Notes: generated by a model not told the origin, from the letters alone. A DNA stretch of 64,000 nt from Kaistia defluvii (GCF_040548815.1 NZ_JBEPSM010000001.1:1488001-1552000), one strand, 5' to 3'. Positions 38,199-47,644 are shown, counted from the stretch's first letter. Made by a program: numbers and translations.

Positions 38199-39209
38199 AT
38201 GAACACCATTGCGACGGCGAGGCCCAGTCAGCCGGCACATCCATCCGTCTCCGGCATGGTCTATATTCCCGGCGGCACGTTCCGCATGGGGTCGGACAAC
38301 CACTATCCGGAGGAGAAGCCGACGCACCGCGTCACGGTGGACGGCTTCTTCATCGATCCGACGCCGGTGACCAACGCGCAGTTCCGCGCCTTTGTCGACG
38401 CGACCGGCCATGTCACCTTCGCGGAGATTCCGCCGGACCCGAAGAACTATCCCGGCGCCCTGCCGCATATGCTGAAGGCCGGCTCGCTGGTGTTCACGCC
38501 GCCCAGCCCTCCCGTCGACACCCGCGACTGGTCGCAATGGTGGGCGTTCCGCTTCCGCGCCAACTGGCGCCGGCCAGCCGGCCCCGGCAGCTCGATCAAG
38601 GGGCTGGACGACCATCCGGTCGTGCATGTCGCCTATTCGGACGCCGAGGCCTATGCGCGCTGGGCCGGCAAGGAACTGCCGACCGAGGCGGAATGGGAAT
38701 TCGCGGCGCGCGGCGGGCTGGAGGGCGCCGAATATGCCTGGGGCGACGAGTTCAATCCGGACGGGCGCGAGATGGCCAACACCTGGCAGGGCCAGTTTCC
38801 TTCCGAAAACCTGATGACCGACGGCTATCTGCGCACCTCGCCCGTTGGCGCCTACCCGCCCAATGGCTACGGCCTCTACGACATGATCGGCAATGTCTGG
38901 GAGTGGACGGGCGACTGGTGGTCGACGCGCCATCCCGCCGATGCGCCGAAAGCCTGCTGCGTGCCGGAAAACCCACGCGGCGGCCCGGTCGACGCCAGCT
39001 ACGACCCGCGCATGCCGGCGATCCGCATTCCACGCAAGGTGCTGAAGGGCGGCTCGCATCTCTGCGCGCCGAACTATTGCCGCCGCTATCGCCCGGCCGC
39101 CCGTCATGCCGAGGCGATCGACACCTCGACCAGTCATGTCGGCTTCCGCTGCGTCCGGCGCATGCCGTTCGATGGCGCACCTTCCAGCCGCGAGGAGGCC
39201 CGGCCGTGA
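38199..39209 (+). CDS. Formylglycine-generating enzyme (SUMF1 family)
   Basis: 336 residues, FGE-sulfatase fold: VYIPGGTFRMGSDNHYPEEKP at the start, LPTEAEWEFAARGG, YGLYDMIGNVWEWTGDWW, and KGGSHLCAPNYCRRYRPAARH with Cys289 and Cys294. The five-residue spacing and context match the copper-binding catalytic pair Cys336/Cys341 of human FGE, separating it from EgtB/PvdO relatives. It oxidises a cysteine in sulfatases to formylglycine. The start at 38199 gives the normal N-terminus; no signal peptide. Its stop overlaps the next gene. No sulfatase gene lies in the window. Confidence 0.87.
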   Translation: MNTIATARPSQPAHPSVSGMVYIPGGTFRMGSDNHYPEEKPTHRVTVDGFFIDPTPVTNAQFRAFVDATGHVTFAEIPPDPKNYPGALPHMLKAGSLVFTPPSPPVDTRDWSQWWAFRFRANWRRPAGPGSSIKGLDDHPVVHVAYSDAEAYARWAGKELPTEAEWEFAARGGLEGAEYAWGDEFNPDGREMANTWQGQFPSENLMTDGYLRTSPVGAYPPNGYGLYDMIGNVWEWTGDWWSTRHPADAPKACCVPENPRGGPVDASYDPRMPAIRIPRKVLKGGSHLCAPNYCRRYRPAARHAEAIDTSTSHVGFRCVRRMPFDGAPSSREEARP

Positions 39210-40219
39210 CGCCGGCCCTCGCCCTCACCCGGCGGGCCCTGATCCAGCTCGGCCTCGCGGCTTCCCTCGCCTTTGCCGCCCTTCTGCCGGCGACAGCACA
39301 GGCCGACCCGCTTCCCTCCTGGAACGATGGCAAGACCAAGACCGCCATCGTCGATTTCGTGACGCGCACGACGACGCCCGGTCCCGATTTCATCGCGGCG
39401 GGGGACCGCATCGCCACCTTCGACAATGACGGCACGCTGTGGTCCGAGCAGCCCCTCTATTTCCAGCTCGCCTTCGTGCTGGACCGCGTCAAGGCGATGG
39501 CGGGGGACCATCCGCAATGGAAGAACACGCAGCCCTTCCAGGCGGTGCTGGAAGGCGACAGCAAGACGCTGCTGGCCGGCGGCGAAAAAGGCATCATGGA
39601 GCTATTAGCTGCGACCTCCTCGGGCATGTCGGTGGAGGATTTCGCGGCTTCCGTCGTCGAATGGACAAGGACGGCGCGTCACCCGCGCTTCGACAAGCCC
39701 TACACGGAGCTCGTGTTTCAGCCGATGCTGGAACTGCTCGCCTATCTGCGGGCCAATGGCTACCAGACCTTCATCGTTTCGGGCGGTGGCGTCGAGTTCA
39801 TGCGGCCCTGGACCGAGGGCGTCTATGGCATCCCGCCCAACCAGGTCGTCGGCTCCTCCGGTAAGACCGAATTCAAGCTCGACGGCGACACGGCTGAGAT
39901 CCTCAAGCTGCCGGCGATCGAATTCGTCGATGACGGCCCCGGCAAACCGGTCGGCATCAACCGCTTCATCGGCAAGCGCCCGGTCTTCGCCGCCGGCAAT
40001 TCCGATGGCGACCTCGAGATGCTGCAATGGACGACGCTCAACAACGGCCCGCGCTTCGGCATGATCATCCACCACACCGACGCCAAGCGCGAATGGGCCT
40101 ATGACCGGGATTCGCGCATCGGCAAGCTCGACAAGGCGCTCGACGAAGCCCCCAAGCGCGGCTGGACCGTCGTCGACATGAAGGACGACTGGAAGGTCAT
40201 CTATCCCTTCGAGAAGTGA
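39206..40219 (+). CDS. Exported HAD-family phosphatase
   Basis: 337 residues. Signal peptide 1-32, with TRRALIQLGL resembling a twin-arginine motif, cleavage near AQA. HAD core: FDNDGTLW (nucleophile motif I, about residues 72-79), FIVSGGGVEF (motif II), AGNSDGDLEM (motif IV). Periplasmic phosphomonoesterase of unknown substrate, phosphoserine-phosphatase-like fold. GTG 39206 lies seven bases after GAGGAGG and overlaps the FGE stop as GTGA, so the two are coupled. The open frame extends to 38537 inside the FGE gene and was trimmed. Confidence 0.85.
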   Translation: MTPALALTRRALIQLGLAASLAFAALLPATAQADPLPSWNDGKTKTAIVDFVTRTTTPGPDFIAAGDRIATFDNDGTLWSEQPLYFQLAFVLDRVKAMAGDHPQWKNTQPFQAVLEGDSKTLLAGGEKGIMELLAATSSGMSVEDFAASVVEWTRTARHPRFDKPYTELVFQPMLELLAYLRANGYQTFIVSGGGVEFMRPWTEGVYGIPPNQVVGSSGKTEFKLDGDTAEILKLPAIEFVDDGPGKPVGINRFIGKRPVFAAGNSDGDLEMLQWTTLNNGPRFGMIIHHTDAKREWAYDRDSRIGKLDKALDEAPKRGWTVVDMKDDWKVIYPFEK

Positions 40220-40245
40220 GGCAGAGCCGCCCTCCCTCAAAAGGG

Positions 40246-41175
40246 TCAGCCTCTCCTGGCCAGGAGGATACCCGCTACCACGATCGCGCCGCCGAGCGCC
40301 TGTAGGCCACCCAGCGGCTCGTTCAGCACCAGCCATGCCACGCAGGCCGCGACCACCGGTTGGATGAGGAGCGTGAGCGACGAGAACGACGCTGGCAGCA
40401 GAGCCAGCGCATAGATGATCAGCCCCTGCCCTCCGACATGGCAGATCCAGGCGAGCCCCAGCACGATCGCCCAGCCATAGATCGTCCACGGCCAGAGAGC
40501 CGGCTCGAAGACAGGTGCCACCGGCAGGATGCAGAGGGCGGCAGCACCGGACGACCACAACAACGTCGTCAGCGTCGAGTAGCGGCTGCGCAGGCGCGAG
40601 AGGGCGAGGAAATAGCCGGCATAGAAAGCGGCGGCGAGGAAGGCCAGGGCATCGCCGCCGACGTGGCTTTCGCCGCTCGCTGCCCCGCCGCGACTGAGCA
40701 CCGCGACCCCGAGGAGGGAGAGTGCCAGGCCGATCAGGAACATCCGCGTCACGGCGACCCGGAACAGCAGCCAGTTTCCGAGGACAACGAAGATCGGCGC
40801 CAGATTGGCCAGCAGCGTGGCGTTGGCCACCGAGGTGATGTGGATCGAGATGTGCCAGGCCAGGAGATCGCCGGCCAGCAGCACGCCCGGCAGGGCCAGG
40901 GCGGCGACATCGCGGAGCGAGCGCGGATTCTGGCTGGCCTGCGATGCCGCGGGGCCGGACGCCCGCCAGGCCAGCAGCGGCAACAAGGCGAGCCCGACGC
41001 GCCAGAAGGCCGTCGACATCGGCCCGAGTTCCGACAGGCGCACGAAGATCGGCGAAAGGCCGATGATGACGGCACCCGCAAGCAGGGCGGTCAGCGACAG
41101 GCCGGAGGACGGCAAGGCCGTTGCCTTCATGACCGGCCAAAGACGGAAGGCGAATGCCCCGACCAGGACAGCCAT
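40246..41175 (-). CDS. DMT-superfamily EamA-type transporter
   Basis: 309 residues with ten hydrophobic segments in two EamA repeats (GAVIIGLSPIFVRLSELGP ... ; WLVLNEPLGGLQALGGAIVVAGILL). Usually exporters of metabolites or amino acids. Lies 55 bases beyond eutE on the same strand, so it may be the last gene of the ectoine unit and could move a pathway compound, but that link is positional only. Start could also be ATG 41130. Confidence 0.8.
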   Translation of the reverse strand: MAVLVGAFAFRLWPVMKATALPSSGLSLTALLAGAVIIGLSPIFVRLSELGPMSTAFWRVGLALLPLLAWRASGPAASQASQNPRSLRDVAALALPGVLLAGDLLAWHISIHITSVANATLLANLAPIFVVLGNWLLFRVAVTRMFLIGLALSLLGVAVLSRGGAASGESHVGGDALAFLAAAFYAGYFLALSRLRSRYSTLTTLLWSSGAAALCILPVAPVFEPALWPWTIYGWAIVLGLAWICHVGGQGLIIYALALLPASFSSLTLLIQPVVAACVAWLVLNEPLGGLQALGGAIVVAGILLARRG

Positions 41176-41230
41176 CTCCCGCCGGAAGCTGACGCCGCTT
41201 CACAAGGGTGCCGCCCGGCGGCCGGGTGGC

Positions 41231-42232
41231 TCAATCGAGCCGGACCGCCATGACGGAGACGCAGTCGCCGGCCTGCACCAGCCCGGGGAAATGCCGCGCG
41301 GCGAGCAGCCCGGAAAGACCCGACCGGATCTCCTGCGGCGCGAAACCCGTGCCGCCGACCGGATGGATCCGCGCCACGACCTGGCCCGCCACGACCGGCT
41401 CGCCGAGATCGACCATCGTCTCGATAAGGCCATCCGTTTCGGCGAAGCAGAAGCAGCCATCCGGCATGTCGAGCCAGGTGGTCTCCGCCTTCTCTATTTC
41501 GCCGGCGAGGATGCCCGCATGGCGCAGCACATTGGCGACGCCGCGCCGGGCGATGCGCACGCTGGCGGCCGTCGATGTGCCGCCGCCGCCGAGCTCGGTG
41601 GTGACGAAGATCTTTCCCATTTCCTCGGCGGCGGTGTCGTACATGCCGACCGTGTCGATCTCCAGCATCTTGACCGACCAGGGCGCGGCGAAGGCCTCGA
41701 CAGCGTCGAACGAGGCCTTTTCCTGCGCCTTGTCGGGCAACACATGCGCGGCGCACCAGGGCAGGAAGTCGAGCGTCCGGCCGCCGGAGTGGAAGTCGAG
41801 CACCAGGTCCGCGCGGGGCAGCAGCTCGCGCTGGAAATAATCGGCGATCTTCTGCGTCACTGTCCCGTCCGGCCGGCCGGGGAAGGCGCGGTTCAGATTG
41901 CCCTTGTCGATCGGCGAGGTACGCGTGCCGGCGCGGAAAGCCGGATAGTTCATCGCCGGCACGATGATCACCGTGCCGGAAACGTGCTTGGGATCGAGCC
42001 GCCGCGCCAGGTCGAACAGCGCCAGCGGCCCCTCATATTCGTCGCCATGGTTCGCCCCGGTCAGCAGGGCCGTCGGCCCTGCCCCGTTCTTCACCACGCA
42101 GATCGGGATCATGACGGAGCCCCAGGCCGAGTCGTCGCGGCTGTGCGGCAGGCGAAGGTGGCCATGCTGGATGCCGTCCCTGTCGAAATCGACGCTGGGC
42201 GCAATCGGCGACGGCCGGGTCTCATGGGCCAT
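41231..42232 (-). CDS. eutE: N-alpha-acetyl-L-2,4-diaminobutyrate deacetylase
   Basis: 333 residues, succinylglutamate desuccinylase/aspartoacylase family (DoeB/EutE). Zinc site GANHGDEYEG (His and Glu, about residues 60-69) and DFHSGG with the second His. Removes acetate from N-acetyl-diaminobutyrate, the ring-opening product of ectoine. It follows eutD by two bases. The open frame to 42424 overlaps eutD and was trimmed to ATG 42232, which gives the conserved N-terminus. Confidence 0.92.
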   Translation of the reverse strand: MAHETRPSPIAPSVDFDRDGIQHGHLRLPHSRDDSAWGSVMIPICVVKNGAGPTALLTGANHGDEYEGPLALFDLARRLDPKHVSGTVIIVPAMNYPAFRAGTRTSPIDKGNLNRAFPGRPDGTVTQKIADYFQRELLPRADLVLDFHSGGRTLDFLPWCAAHVLPDKAQEKASFDAVEAFAAPWSVKMLEIDTVGMYDTAAEEMGKIFVTTELGGGGTSTAASVRIARRGVANVLRHAGILAGEIEKAETTWLDMPDGCFCFAETDGLIETMVDLGEPVVAGQVVARIHPVGGTGFAPQEIRSGLSGLLAARHFPGLVQAGDCVSVMAVRLD

Positions 42233-42234
42233 GA

Positions 42235-43413
42235 TCAGCCTTTCACAACCAGCTTGCGCGGCACGTTGGCCAGGCACTCGACGCCGGTCTCGGTGATCAG
42301 GATGGATTCCGTGATCTCGAGACCCATCGTCTCCAGCCAAAGCCCGGTCATGAAGTGGAACGTCATGCCCGGCTTCAGTTCGGTCTTGTCGCCGGGGCGA
42401 AGGCTCATGGTGCGCTCGCCCCAATCCGGCGGATAGGACAGGCCGATCGGATAGCCGGTGCGGTTGTCCTTGACGATGCCGTAGCTCTTCAGCACGGCGA
42501 AAAAGGCGTTGGCGATATCCTCGCAGGTGTTGCCGGGCCGGGCAGCGGCGAGCCCCGCCTCCATGCCTTCCAGCGTCGCCTTTTCGGCGTCGAGGAAGGC
42601 CTGGGTCGGCTTGCCGAGGAAGACCGTGCGCGACAGCGGCACGTGATAGCGATTGTAGCAGCCGGCGATCTCGAAGAACGTGCCCTCGCCGAGCTGCATC
42701 GGCTTGTCGTCCCAGGTCAGGTGCGGCGCCGAGGCATCCGCGCCCGAGGGCAGCAGCGGCACGATGGCGGGATAGTCGCCGCCAAATTCCTTCGTGCCGC
42801 GAATGCCGGCGTCATAGATCTCGGCGACGAGGTCGCACTTGCGCATGCCCGGCTCGACCTTGTCGACGATGCGCGCATGCATCGCCTCGACGATGCGGGC
42901 GGCCTTGCGCATGTAGTCGATCTCGGTCGCGCTCTTCACCGCGCGCTGCCAGTTGACCAGCGCGGTCGCATCGACGAAGCGGGCATTGGGCAGATGCTTC
43001 TGCAGCGAGGCAAAGGCGGCGGCCGAGAAATAGTAATTGTCCATCTCGACGCCGATGGTGAGGCTGCCCCATCCCCGGTCCGCCAGGACCTTCGAGAGGT
43101 AGTCCATCGGGTGGCGCTCGGTGGATTGGACGTAATTGTCGGCGTAAGGCACGATGTTGTCATGCGCCAGATAGGCCGTGCGCTTGGCGCCATTGGCGTC
43201 CTGCCCGCGCCCGAACCAGACCGGCTCGCCATCCGGCGGCACCAGGACCGCCTGATGCACATAGAACGACCAGCCGTCATAGCCCGTCAGCCAGGCCATG
43301 TTGGACGGGTCGGAGCAGATCAGCAGATCGACGCCCTTCGCCTCCATGGCGCGGCGGGTCTTGGCCAGCCGCTCCGCATATTCGGCGCGCGTGAATTTGA
43401 GATTGGGCTGCAT
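42235..43413 (-). CDS. eutD: Ectoine hydrolase (M24 creatinase/prolidase family)
   Basis: 392 residues. Creatinase-like N-domain (LLICSDPSNMAWLTGYDGWSFYVHQ in parts) and pita-bread catalytic domain (EIAGCYNRYHVPLSRTVFLG, KPGMTFHFMTGLW). DoeA/EutD opens the ectoine ring to N-acetyl-L-2,4-diaminobutyrate. A GTG at 43422 is three codons earlier; ATG 43413 was preferred because AGGA lies ten bases before it. Forms one unit with eutABC upstream and eutE downstream. Confidence 0.92.
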   Translation of the reverse strand: MQPNLKFTRAEYAERLAKTRRAMEAKGVDLLICSDPSNMAWLTGYDGWSFYVHQAVLVPPDGEPVWFGRGQDANGAKRTAYLAHDNIVPYADNYVQSTERHPMDYLSKVLADRGWGSLTIGVEMDNYYFSAAAFASLQKHLPNARFVDATALVNWQRAVKSATEIDYMRKAARIVEAMHARIVDKVEPGMRKCDLVAEIYDAGIRGTKEFGGDYPAIVPLLPSGADASAPHLTWDDKPMQLGEGTFFEIAGCYNRYHVPLSRTVFLGKPTQAFLDAEKATLEGMEAGLAAARPGNTCEDIANAFFAVLKSYGIVKDNRTGYPIGLSYPPDWGERTMSLRPGDKTELKPGMTFHFMTGLWLETMGLEITESILITETGVECLANVPRKLVVKG

Positions 43414-43459
43414 TTTCCTCACGTCCTGCTTGTTGGGTCCGTTCGAACGGGCCGGAATT

Positions 43460-44452
43460 TCAGGTTTCGAATGGTGTGCCGGCCTTCGCCGCGCGGGCGC
43501 GGTCGCGAGCCAGCGTGGCGATCGCCGTGTCCTGGACCCCGGTCCCGGTCAGGTCGGCGATGGTTATGTCGCGGCGGGTGCCGCGGCCCGGCCGCGAACC
43601 GGCGATGATCTGGCCGAGTTCGGCGACATCGGCTGTCGCCTCGATCAGGCCCGCCGCGATGGCGTGGTGCAGTTCGCCCAGGATGCGCGTCTGCCGGGCG
43701 CTGTCGGCGACGTAGAGATCGGCCATGGCGATCAGCGCCGGGGCGATCTCATTCTTGTGCTCCGCGTCCGAGCCCATGGCCGTGATGTGCTGGCCCGCCT
43801 CGACGAGGCCGACCGGGAACAGCGGCTCGGTCGAGGGCGTCGTGGTGACGAGGATGTCGGACCCGGCCACGGCCCGCGCCACATCCGTTTCGGCCCGCAC
43901 GCGGATGCCGAGCTTGTCGCTCAGCCTTCCGGCAAGAACCTCGGCCTTGGCGCCATCGCGCGCCCAGATCCGCGCCTCGGCGATCGGACGCACCAGCGCC
44001 AGCGCCTCCAGCTGCAAACCCGCCTGCACGCCGGCGCCAAAGATCGTCGCGACGCGGGCATCGGCCCGCGCCAGGTATTTGGCCGCGACGGCGCCGGCGG
44101 CGGCGGTGCGGATATCGGTCAGATAGCCATTGTCAAGCAGCAGCGCTTCGACCAGGCCGGTCCGGGCGGAAAGCAGCACCATCATGCCGTTGACGCTGGG
44201 CAGTCCGAGCTTCGGATTGTCGAAGAAGCCGGGGCTGATCTTGATCGCGAAACCGTCGACGCCCGGCACATAGGCCGTCTTCACGTCGACCTCGCCGCGA
44301 TGCTCGGGAATGTCGAGGCGCAGGATCGGCGGCATTGCGACCGGCAAGGTCGCGAGCGCCCGGAAAGCGTTTTCGACACAGGCGACGGCGTCGAGATCGA
44401 GCGCCACGATCTCGCGCAGATCCGCCTCGGTGAGGATGGTCATCGAGGTCAT
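43460..44452 (-). CDS. eutC: EutC, ornithine cyclodeaminase-family enzyme of ectoine use
   Basis: 330 residues, OCD/mu-crystallin family: VDVKTAYVPGVDGFAIKIS with the substrate-binding lysine, Rossmann GAGVQAGLQLEALALVRP (about residues 140-157) and GSDAEHKNEI. In Sinorhizobium and marine bacteria eutABC lie with the hydrolase genes and are assigned to hydroxyectoine conversion towards ectoine. Overlaps eutB by four bases (ATGA). Confidence 0.88.
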   Translation of the reverse strand: MTSMTILTEADLREIVALDLDAVACVENAFRALATLPVAMPPILRLDIPEHRGEVDVKTAYVPGVDGFAIKISPGFFDNPKLGLPSVNGMMVLLSARTGLVEALLLDNGYLTDIRTAAAGAVAAKYLARADARVATIFGAGVQAGLQLEALALVRPIAEARIWARDGAKAEVLAGRLSDKLGIRVRAETDVARAVAGSDILVTTTPSTEPLFPVGLVEAGQHITAMGSDAEHKNEIAPALIAMADLYVADSARQTRILGELHHAIAAGLIEATADVAELGQIIAGSRPGRGTRRDITIADLTGTGVQDTAIATLARDRARAAKAGTPFET

Positions 44453-45459
44453 GCGGCGCGCTCCGGGTTCGCGGAATCCAGGGCCTCGAAGCGGGTCGGC
44501 TCGCCGTTGACGATCTGGCGATGCAGCGTCATGTCGATGTTGCGGCCGGAGATCAGAGCGACAACGGGCCCGTCAAGCGGCACCCTGCCCGCAAGGATCG
44601 CGGCGACGCCCACCGCGCCGGCGCCCTCGACCACTTCGCGCTCCTGCTCGTAGAGATGGCGGATACCGTCCGCGATCTCCGCCTCGCCGAGCAGCAGGAC
44701 GTCGTCCAGCAGGTCGCGGCACATCGCGAAGGTGACGCGGTTGTCGAGCCCGACGCCGCCGCCGAGCGAATCCGCCAGCGTCGGCAGTTCCTCGACGAGG
44801 ACCGGGCGGCCGGCGTCGAGGCTGGCCTTCATCGCCGCGCCGCGCGCCATCGAGATCCCGATCACCCGTGTGGCCGGGTTGATGGCGTTGACCGCCGCGG
44901 CAATGCCGGCCGCGAGACCGCCACCGGAAAGCGGGACGAGGATGGTTGCGGCGTCCGGCACGGCCTGCATCATTTCGATGCCGAGCGTCCCCTGCCCCGC
45001 GACGACGTGCGGGTGATCGAAGGGCGGCAGCATCACCAGCCCGTCCTCGTTCGCCAGCCGTTCGACTTCGACCTGGGCGTCGTCCTGGCTGTTGCCGACA
45101 ATGCGCACATCCGCGCCGAGACGCTCGATCTCCGCCACCTTGTTGCCGGGCACGAGCCGCGACATGCAGATCACCGCGCGCACGCCCTCCAGGCTCGCGG
45201 CATAGGCGAGCGCGCGGCCGTGATTGCCGGTGGACGCCGCGACGACACCGCGCGCCTTCTCCGCGACGCTCAGCTGCAGGATCGCGTTGGTCGCGCCGCG
45301 CAGCTTGAAGCTGCCGGTGCTCTGGCGATGCTCGAGCTTGAGATGCACGGGAACGCCGGCGACCGCGCCGAGCGAGGCGGACAGCACCGTCGGCGTCGGC
45401 TCGATCCTGCCAGCAATGCGCTGGGCCGCGGCGCGGATATCGGAAAGCGAAACGCTCAT
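44449..45459 (-). CDS. eutB: EutB, threonine dehydratase-like PLP enzyme of hydroxyectoine use
   Basis: 336 residues, fold-type II PLP enzyme. The lysine that binds PLP lies in TGSFKLRGA (about residue 53); the phosphate-binding glycine loop is SGGGLAAG. Thought to act with EutA and EutC in removing the hydroxyl of hydroxyectoine. ATG 45459 overlaps the eutA stop (ATGA); the longer frame to 45534 is inside eutA. Confidence 0.9.
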   Translation of the reverse strand: MSVSLSDIRAAAQRIAGRIEPTPTVLSASLGAVAGVPVHLKLEHRQSTGSFKLRGATNAILQLSVAEKARGVVAASTGNHGRALAYAASLEGVRAVICMSRLVPGNKVAEIERLGADVRIVGNSQDDAQVEVERLANEDGLVMLPPFDHPHVVAGQGTLGIEMMQAVPDAATILVPLSGGGLAAGIAAAVNAINPATRVIGISMARGAAMKASLDAGRPVLVEELPTLADSLGGGVGLDNRVTFAMCRDLLDDVLLLGEAEIADGIRHLYEQEREVVEGAGAVGVAAILAGRVPLDGPVVALISGRNIDMTLHRQIVNGEPTRFEALDSANPERAA

Positions 45460-46247
45460 GCGGCACGCAGCGGCAAGGTCATCAGCCGGCCGAATTGCGG
45501 ATAGGCCGTGTCGTCCCCGGTCAGGCGCAGGCACTGCCAGGCGGAGGCCTGGTTGCTGCTGACGGCGGGGCGCCCGATCGCGACTTCGATGCCGACGATG
45601 GCCAGCGCCGCGCGCAGCGCCGTGCAGGAAAGGAACAGCGCGTCGGACTGGGGCGCCGTCACCTCGCGCGCAAGCTCCACCAGCGCCTGGGGGGAAATGC
45701 GCGCCATCTCGCGGTCGTCGTCGAAGCCGAGGCAGGTGAAGCGGTCGATCTCGAAGCCATGCCGGCTGAAATAGTCCGCCATCGGCCGGCTGGTCTCGAT
45801 CGTATAGGGCGTCAGGATGCTGATGCGCCGCGCGGCATGCGCCTTCAGCCCGGCAACGGCCGCGAGCGGCGGCGTCACCACGGGAACGCCGGGCTTTGCC
45901 TCGCGGATCGCCGCCTCAATGGTTTCATCGCCGATCACGACCGAGGCCGAGGTGCAGGAATAGCAGATGGCGTCCAGGCTCTCGCCGGGCAGGATCAAGC
46001 CTGCGCCCGCCGTCAGTTCCGGCTGCATCTTGCGCAGGTTTTCCGGCGTGGTCGGATTGGCATAGGGAATGCGCGCGACATAGACGCCGGTCCGCTCGCT
46101 CGCCACCATGCGCGCGAAATCGGGCTCGGTCGTGTGGTCGGTCGCGAGGATGATCAGGCCGACGCGCTTCGCCAGCGGTCGCGCGTCCAGTTCGGGGCGC
46201 CCGGAACGAAGCTCGATCTGCACGGGGTGTTGCGTGGAAACGGTCAT
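45456..46247 (-). CDS. eutA: EutA, Asp/Glu racemase-superfamily (maleate isomerase-like) protein
   Basis: 263 residues. Two catalytic-type cysteines: AICYSCTSASVVIG and ALFLSCTALRA, with PLAAVAGLKAHAARRISILTPY between, as in arylmalonate decarboxylase/maleate isomerase relatives. Part of the hydroxyectoine branch. ATG 46247 overlaps the ehuD stop; the open frame runs on through ehuD to 46898 and was trimmed. Confidence 0.9.
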   Translation of the reverse strand: MTVSTQHPVQIELRSGRPELDARPLAKRVGLIILATDHTTEPDFARMVASERTGVYVARIPYANPTTPENLRKMQPELTAGAGLILPGESLDAICYSCTSASVVIGDETIEAAIREAKPGVPVVTPPLAAVAGLKAHAARRISILTPYTIETSRPMADYFSRHGFEIDRFTCLGFDDDREMARISPQALVELAREVTAPQSDALFLSCTALRAALAIVGIEVAIGRPAVSSNQASAWQCLRLTGDDTAYPQFGRLMTLPLRAA

Positions 46248-46903
46248 TTCGCGATCCGCCCATATCGATGCTCGAGCACGCGCAGCAGCACGACCGCCAC
46301 GAGGCTGATGGCCAGGAAGAAGGCGCCGACCAGCGTGATCGGCTCCAGATAGCGGTAATAGGTGTTGGCGACGCTCTTGGACTGGTTCATCAGCTCCATC
46401 ACGGTGATGGCCGAAAGCAGAGGCGTTTCCTTGAACATGGCGATAAAATAGTTGGCGAGCGCCGGGATCATCGGCGGCACGGCCTGCGGCAGGATGATCC
46501 GCAGCCAGGTCTGGCGGTGGCTCAGATTGCAGGCCTTGGCGGCCTCCCACTGGCCGCGCGGCACGTTGTCGATGCCGGCGCGATAGACCTCGGCGGTGTA
46601 GGTTCCGTAATGCAGGCCCAGCCCGATCACGCCGGCCAGCAGCGGCGACAGCAGGATGCCGATATCCGGCAGCACGTAGAAGATGAAATAGAGCTGCACC
46701 AGCAGCGGCGTGCCGCGAATGAATTCGGCCGCGAAGCCCACGCTGCGCGCCAGGAGCCGGTTGTCGGACCGCCGCGCCAGGGCGATCGCAAGCCCGACGA
46801 CGGCCGCCAGCATGGATCCGAGCAGCGTGGCGAGGATGGTGATCTTCACGCCCTGGATGAGGGTCGGCATGATCTGCCAGACGAAGTTCCAGTCCCAATC
46901 CAT
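46244..46903 (-). CDS. ehuD: Ectoine/hydroxyectoine ABC transporter permease EhuD
   Basis: 219 residues, HisMQ-type amino-acid permease with about five membrane segments and the EAA-type loop GQWEAAKACNLSHRQTWLRIILPQAVPPMIP. Pairs with EhuC. Start codon overlaps nothing upstream (34 bases after the ehuC stop). Confidence 0.92.
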   Translation of the reverse strand: MDWDWNFVWQIMPTLIQGVKITILATLLGSMLAAVVGLAIALARRSDNRLLARSVGFAAEFIRGTPLLVQLYFIFYVLPDIGILLSPLLAGVIGLGLHYGTYTAEVYRAGIDNVPRGQWEAAKACNLSHRQTWLRIILPQAVPPMIPALANYFIAMFKETPLLSAITVMELMNQSKSVANTYYRYLEPITLVGAFFLAISLVAVVLLRVLEHRYGRIAK

Positions 46904-46937
46904 CAGCGGGTCTTTCCTGCGAAAGGAGCCGGGGCCA

Positions 46938-47633
46938 TCACGAACGCACTCCGTCGAGGCCGCGCGCCATCCGGCGCTCCAGCGCGCGAATGGAGAAGGC
47001 GATGATCATGGCGAAGGCGAAGTAGAGGATCAGGATCGTGGCGAAGGGAATGAGCGTGTTGCCGGTCTGCGAACGGACGATGTTCGCCTGAAACGTCATG
47101 TCGGCCAGCGAGATCAGCGAGACGACCGATGTCGCCTTCAGCAGTTCGATCGCGTTGTTGCAGAAGGTCGGCAGCATGAACAGGAGCGCCTGCGGCAGGA
47201 TCACCTTGCGCATGGCCTGCCAGCGGCTGAGGTTGAGCGCGGTGCAGGCTTCGTATTGCTCGGTGCCGACGGCAAGGATGGCGCCGCGCACGACCTCCGC
47301 GCCATAGGCGCCGACATTGAGACCCAGCGCGAGCACGCCGGCCTGCATCGGCGTCAGCGTCAGGCCGACCAGCGGCAGCACGAAATAGGCGAAGAACAGC
47401 TGCACGAAGATCGACGTGCCGCGAAAGAACTCAATGTAGATCGAGGCCAGCCAGCGGAGGGCGGCATATCGCGACAGACGGCCAAGCCCGGCGACGAAAG
47501 CCATGACCAGGGCCAGCGCACAGCCCATCACGGTGAGTTGCACCGTCACGACCGCGCCTTGCAGGATCAGGCTGAGATATCCGGACCAATCGGTCAATCG
47601 AGGGAGCCTTACGCAAGAAGCCAGGGAGAGCAT
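46938..47633 (-). CDS. ehuC: Ectoine/hydroxyectoine ABC transporter permease EhuC
   Basis: 231 residues, HisMQ-type permease with loop EQYEACTALNLSRWQAMRKVILPQAL and TPLL/GTSIF membrane motifs. The start is uncertain: the frame is open to 47801, ATG 47633 has no clear Shine-Dalgarno, and TTG codons nearer DWSGYLS are possible. ATG 47633 gives a length close to the family norm. Confidence 0.9.
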   Translation of the reverse strand: MLSLASCVRLPRLTDWSGYLSLILQGAVVTVQLTVMGCALALVMAFVAGLGRLSRYAALRWLASIYIEFFRGTSIFVQLFFAYFVLPLVGLTLTPMQAGVLALGLNVGAYGAEVVRGAILAVGTEQYEACTALNLSRWQAMRKVILPQALLFMLPTFCNNAIELLKATSVVSLISLADMTFQANIVRSQTGNTLIPFATILILYFAFAMIIAFSIRALERRMARGLDGVRS

Positions 47634-47644
47634 GGGGCCGGGAC

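Noticed and set aside
38537..39205. 223-codon N-terminal extension of the HAD phosphatase
   Set aside because: It lies out of frame inside the formylglycine-generating enzyme gene; GTG 39206 with GAGGAGG gives a clean signal peptide.
42235..44452. Reading eutC as plain ornithine cyclodeaminase and eutD as Xaa-Pro dipeptidase
   Set aside because: Families match, but the complete ehu-eut order and overlaps point to ectoine-specific functions.
45456..46898. 480-codon version of eutA reading through ehuD
   Set aside because: The first 217 codons are out-of-frame ehuD sequence; the ATGA overlap at 46244-46247 marks the real start.
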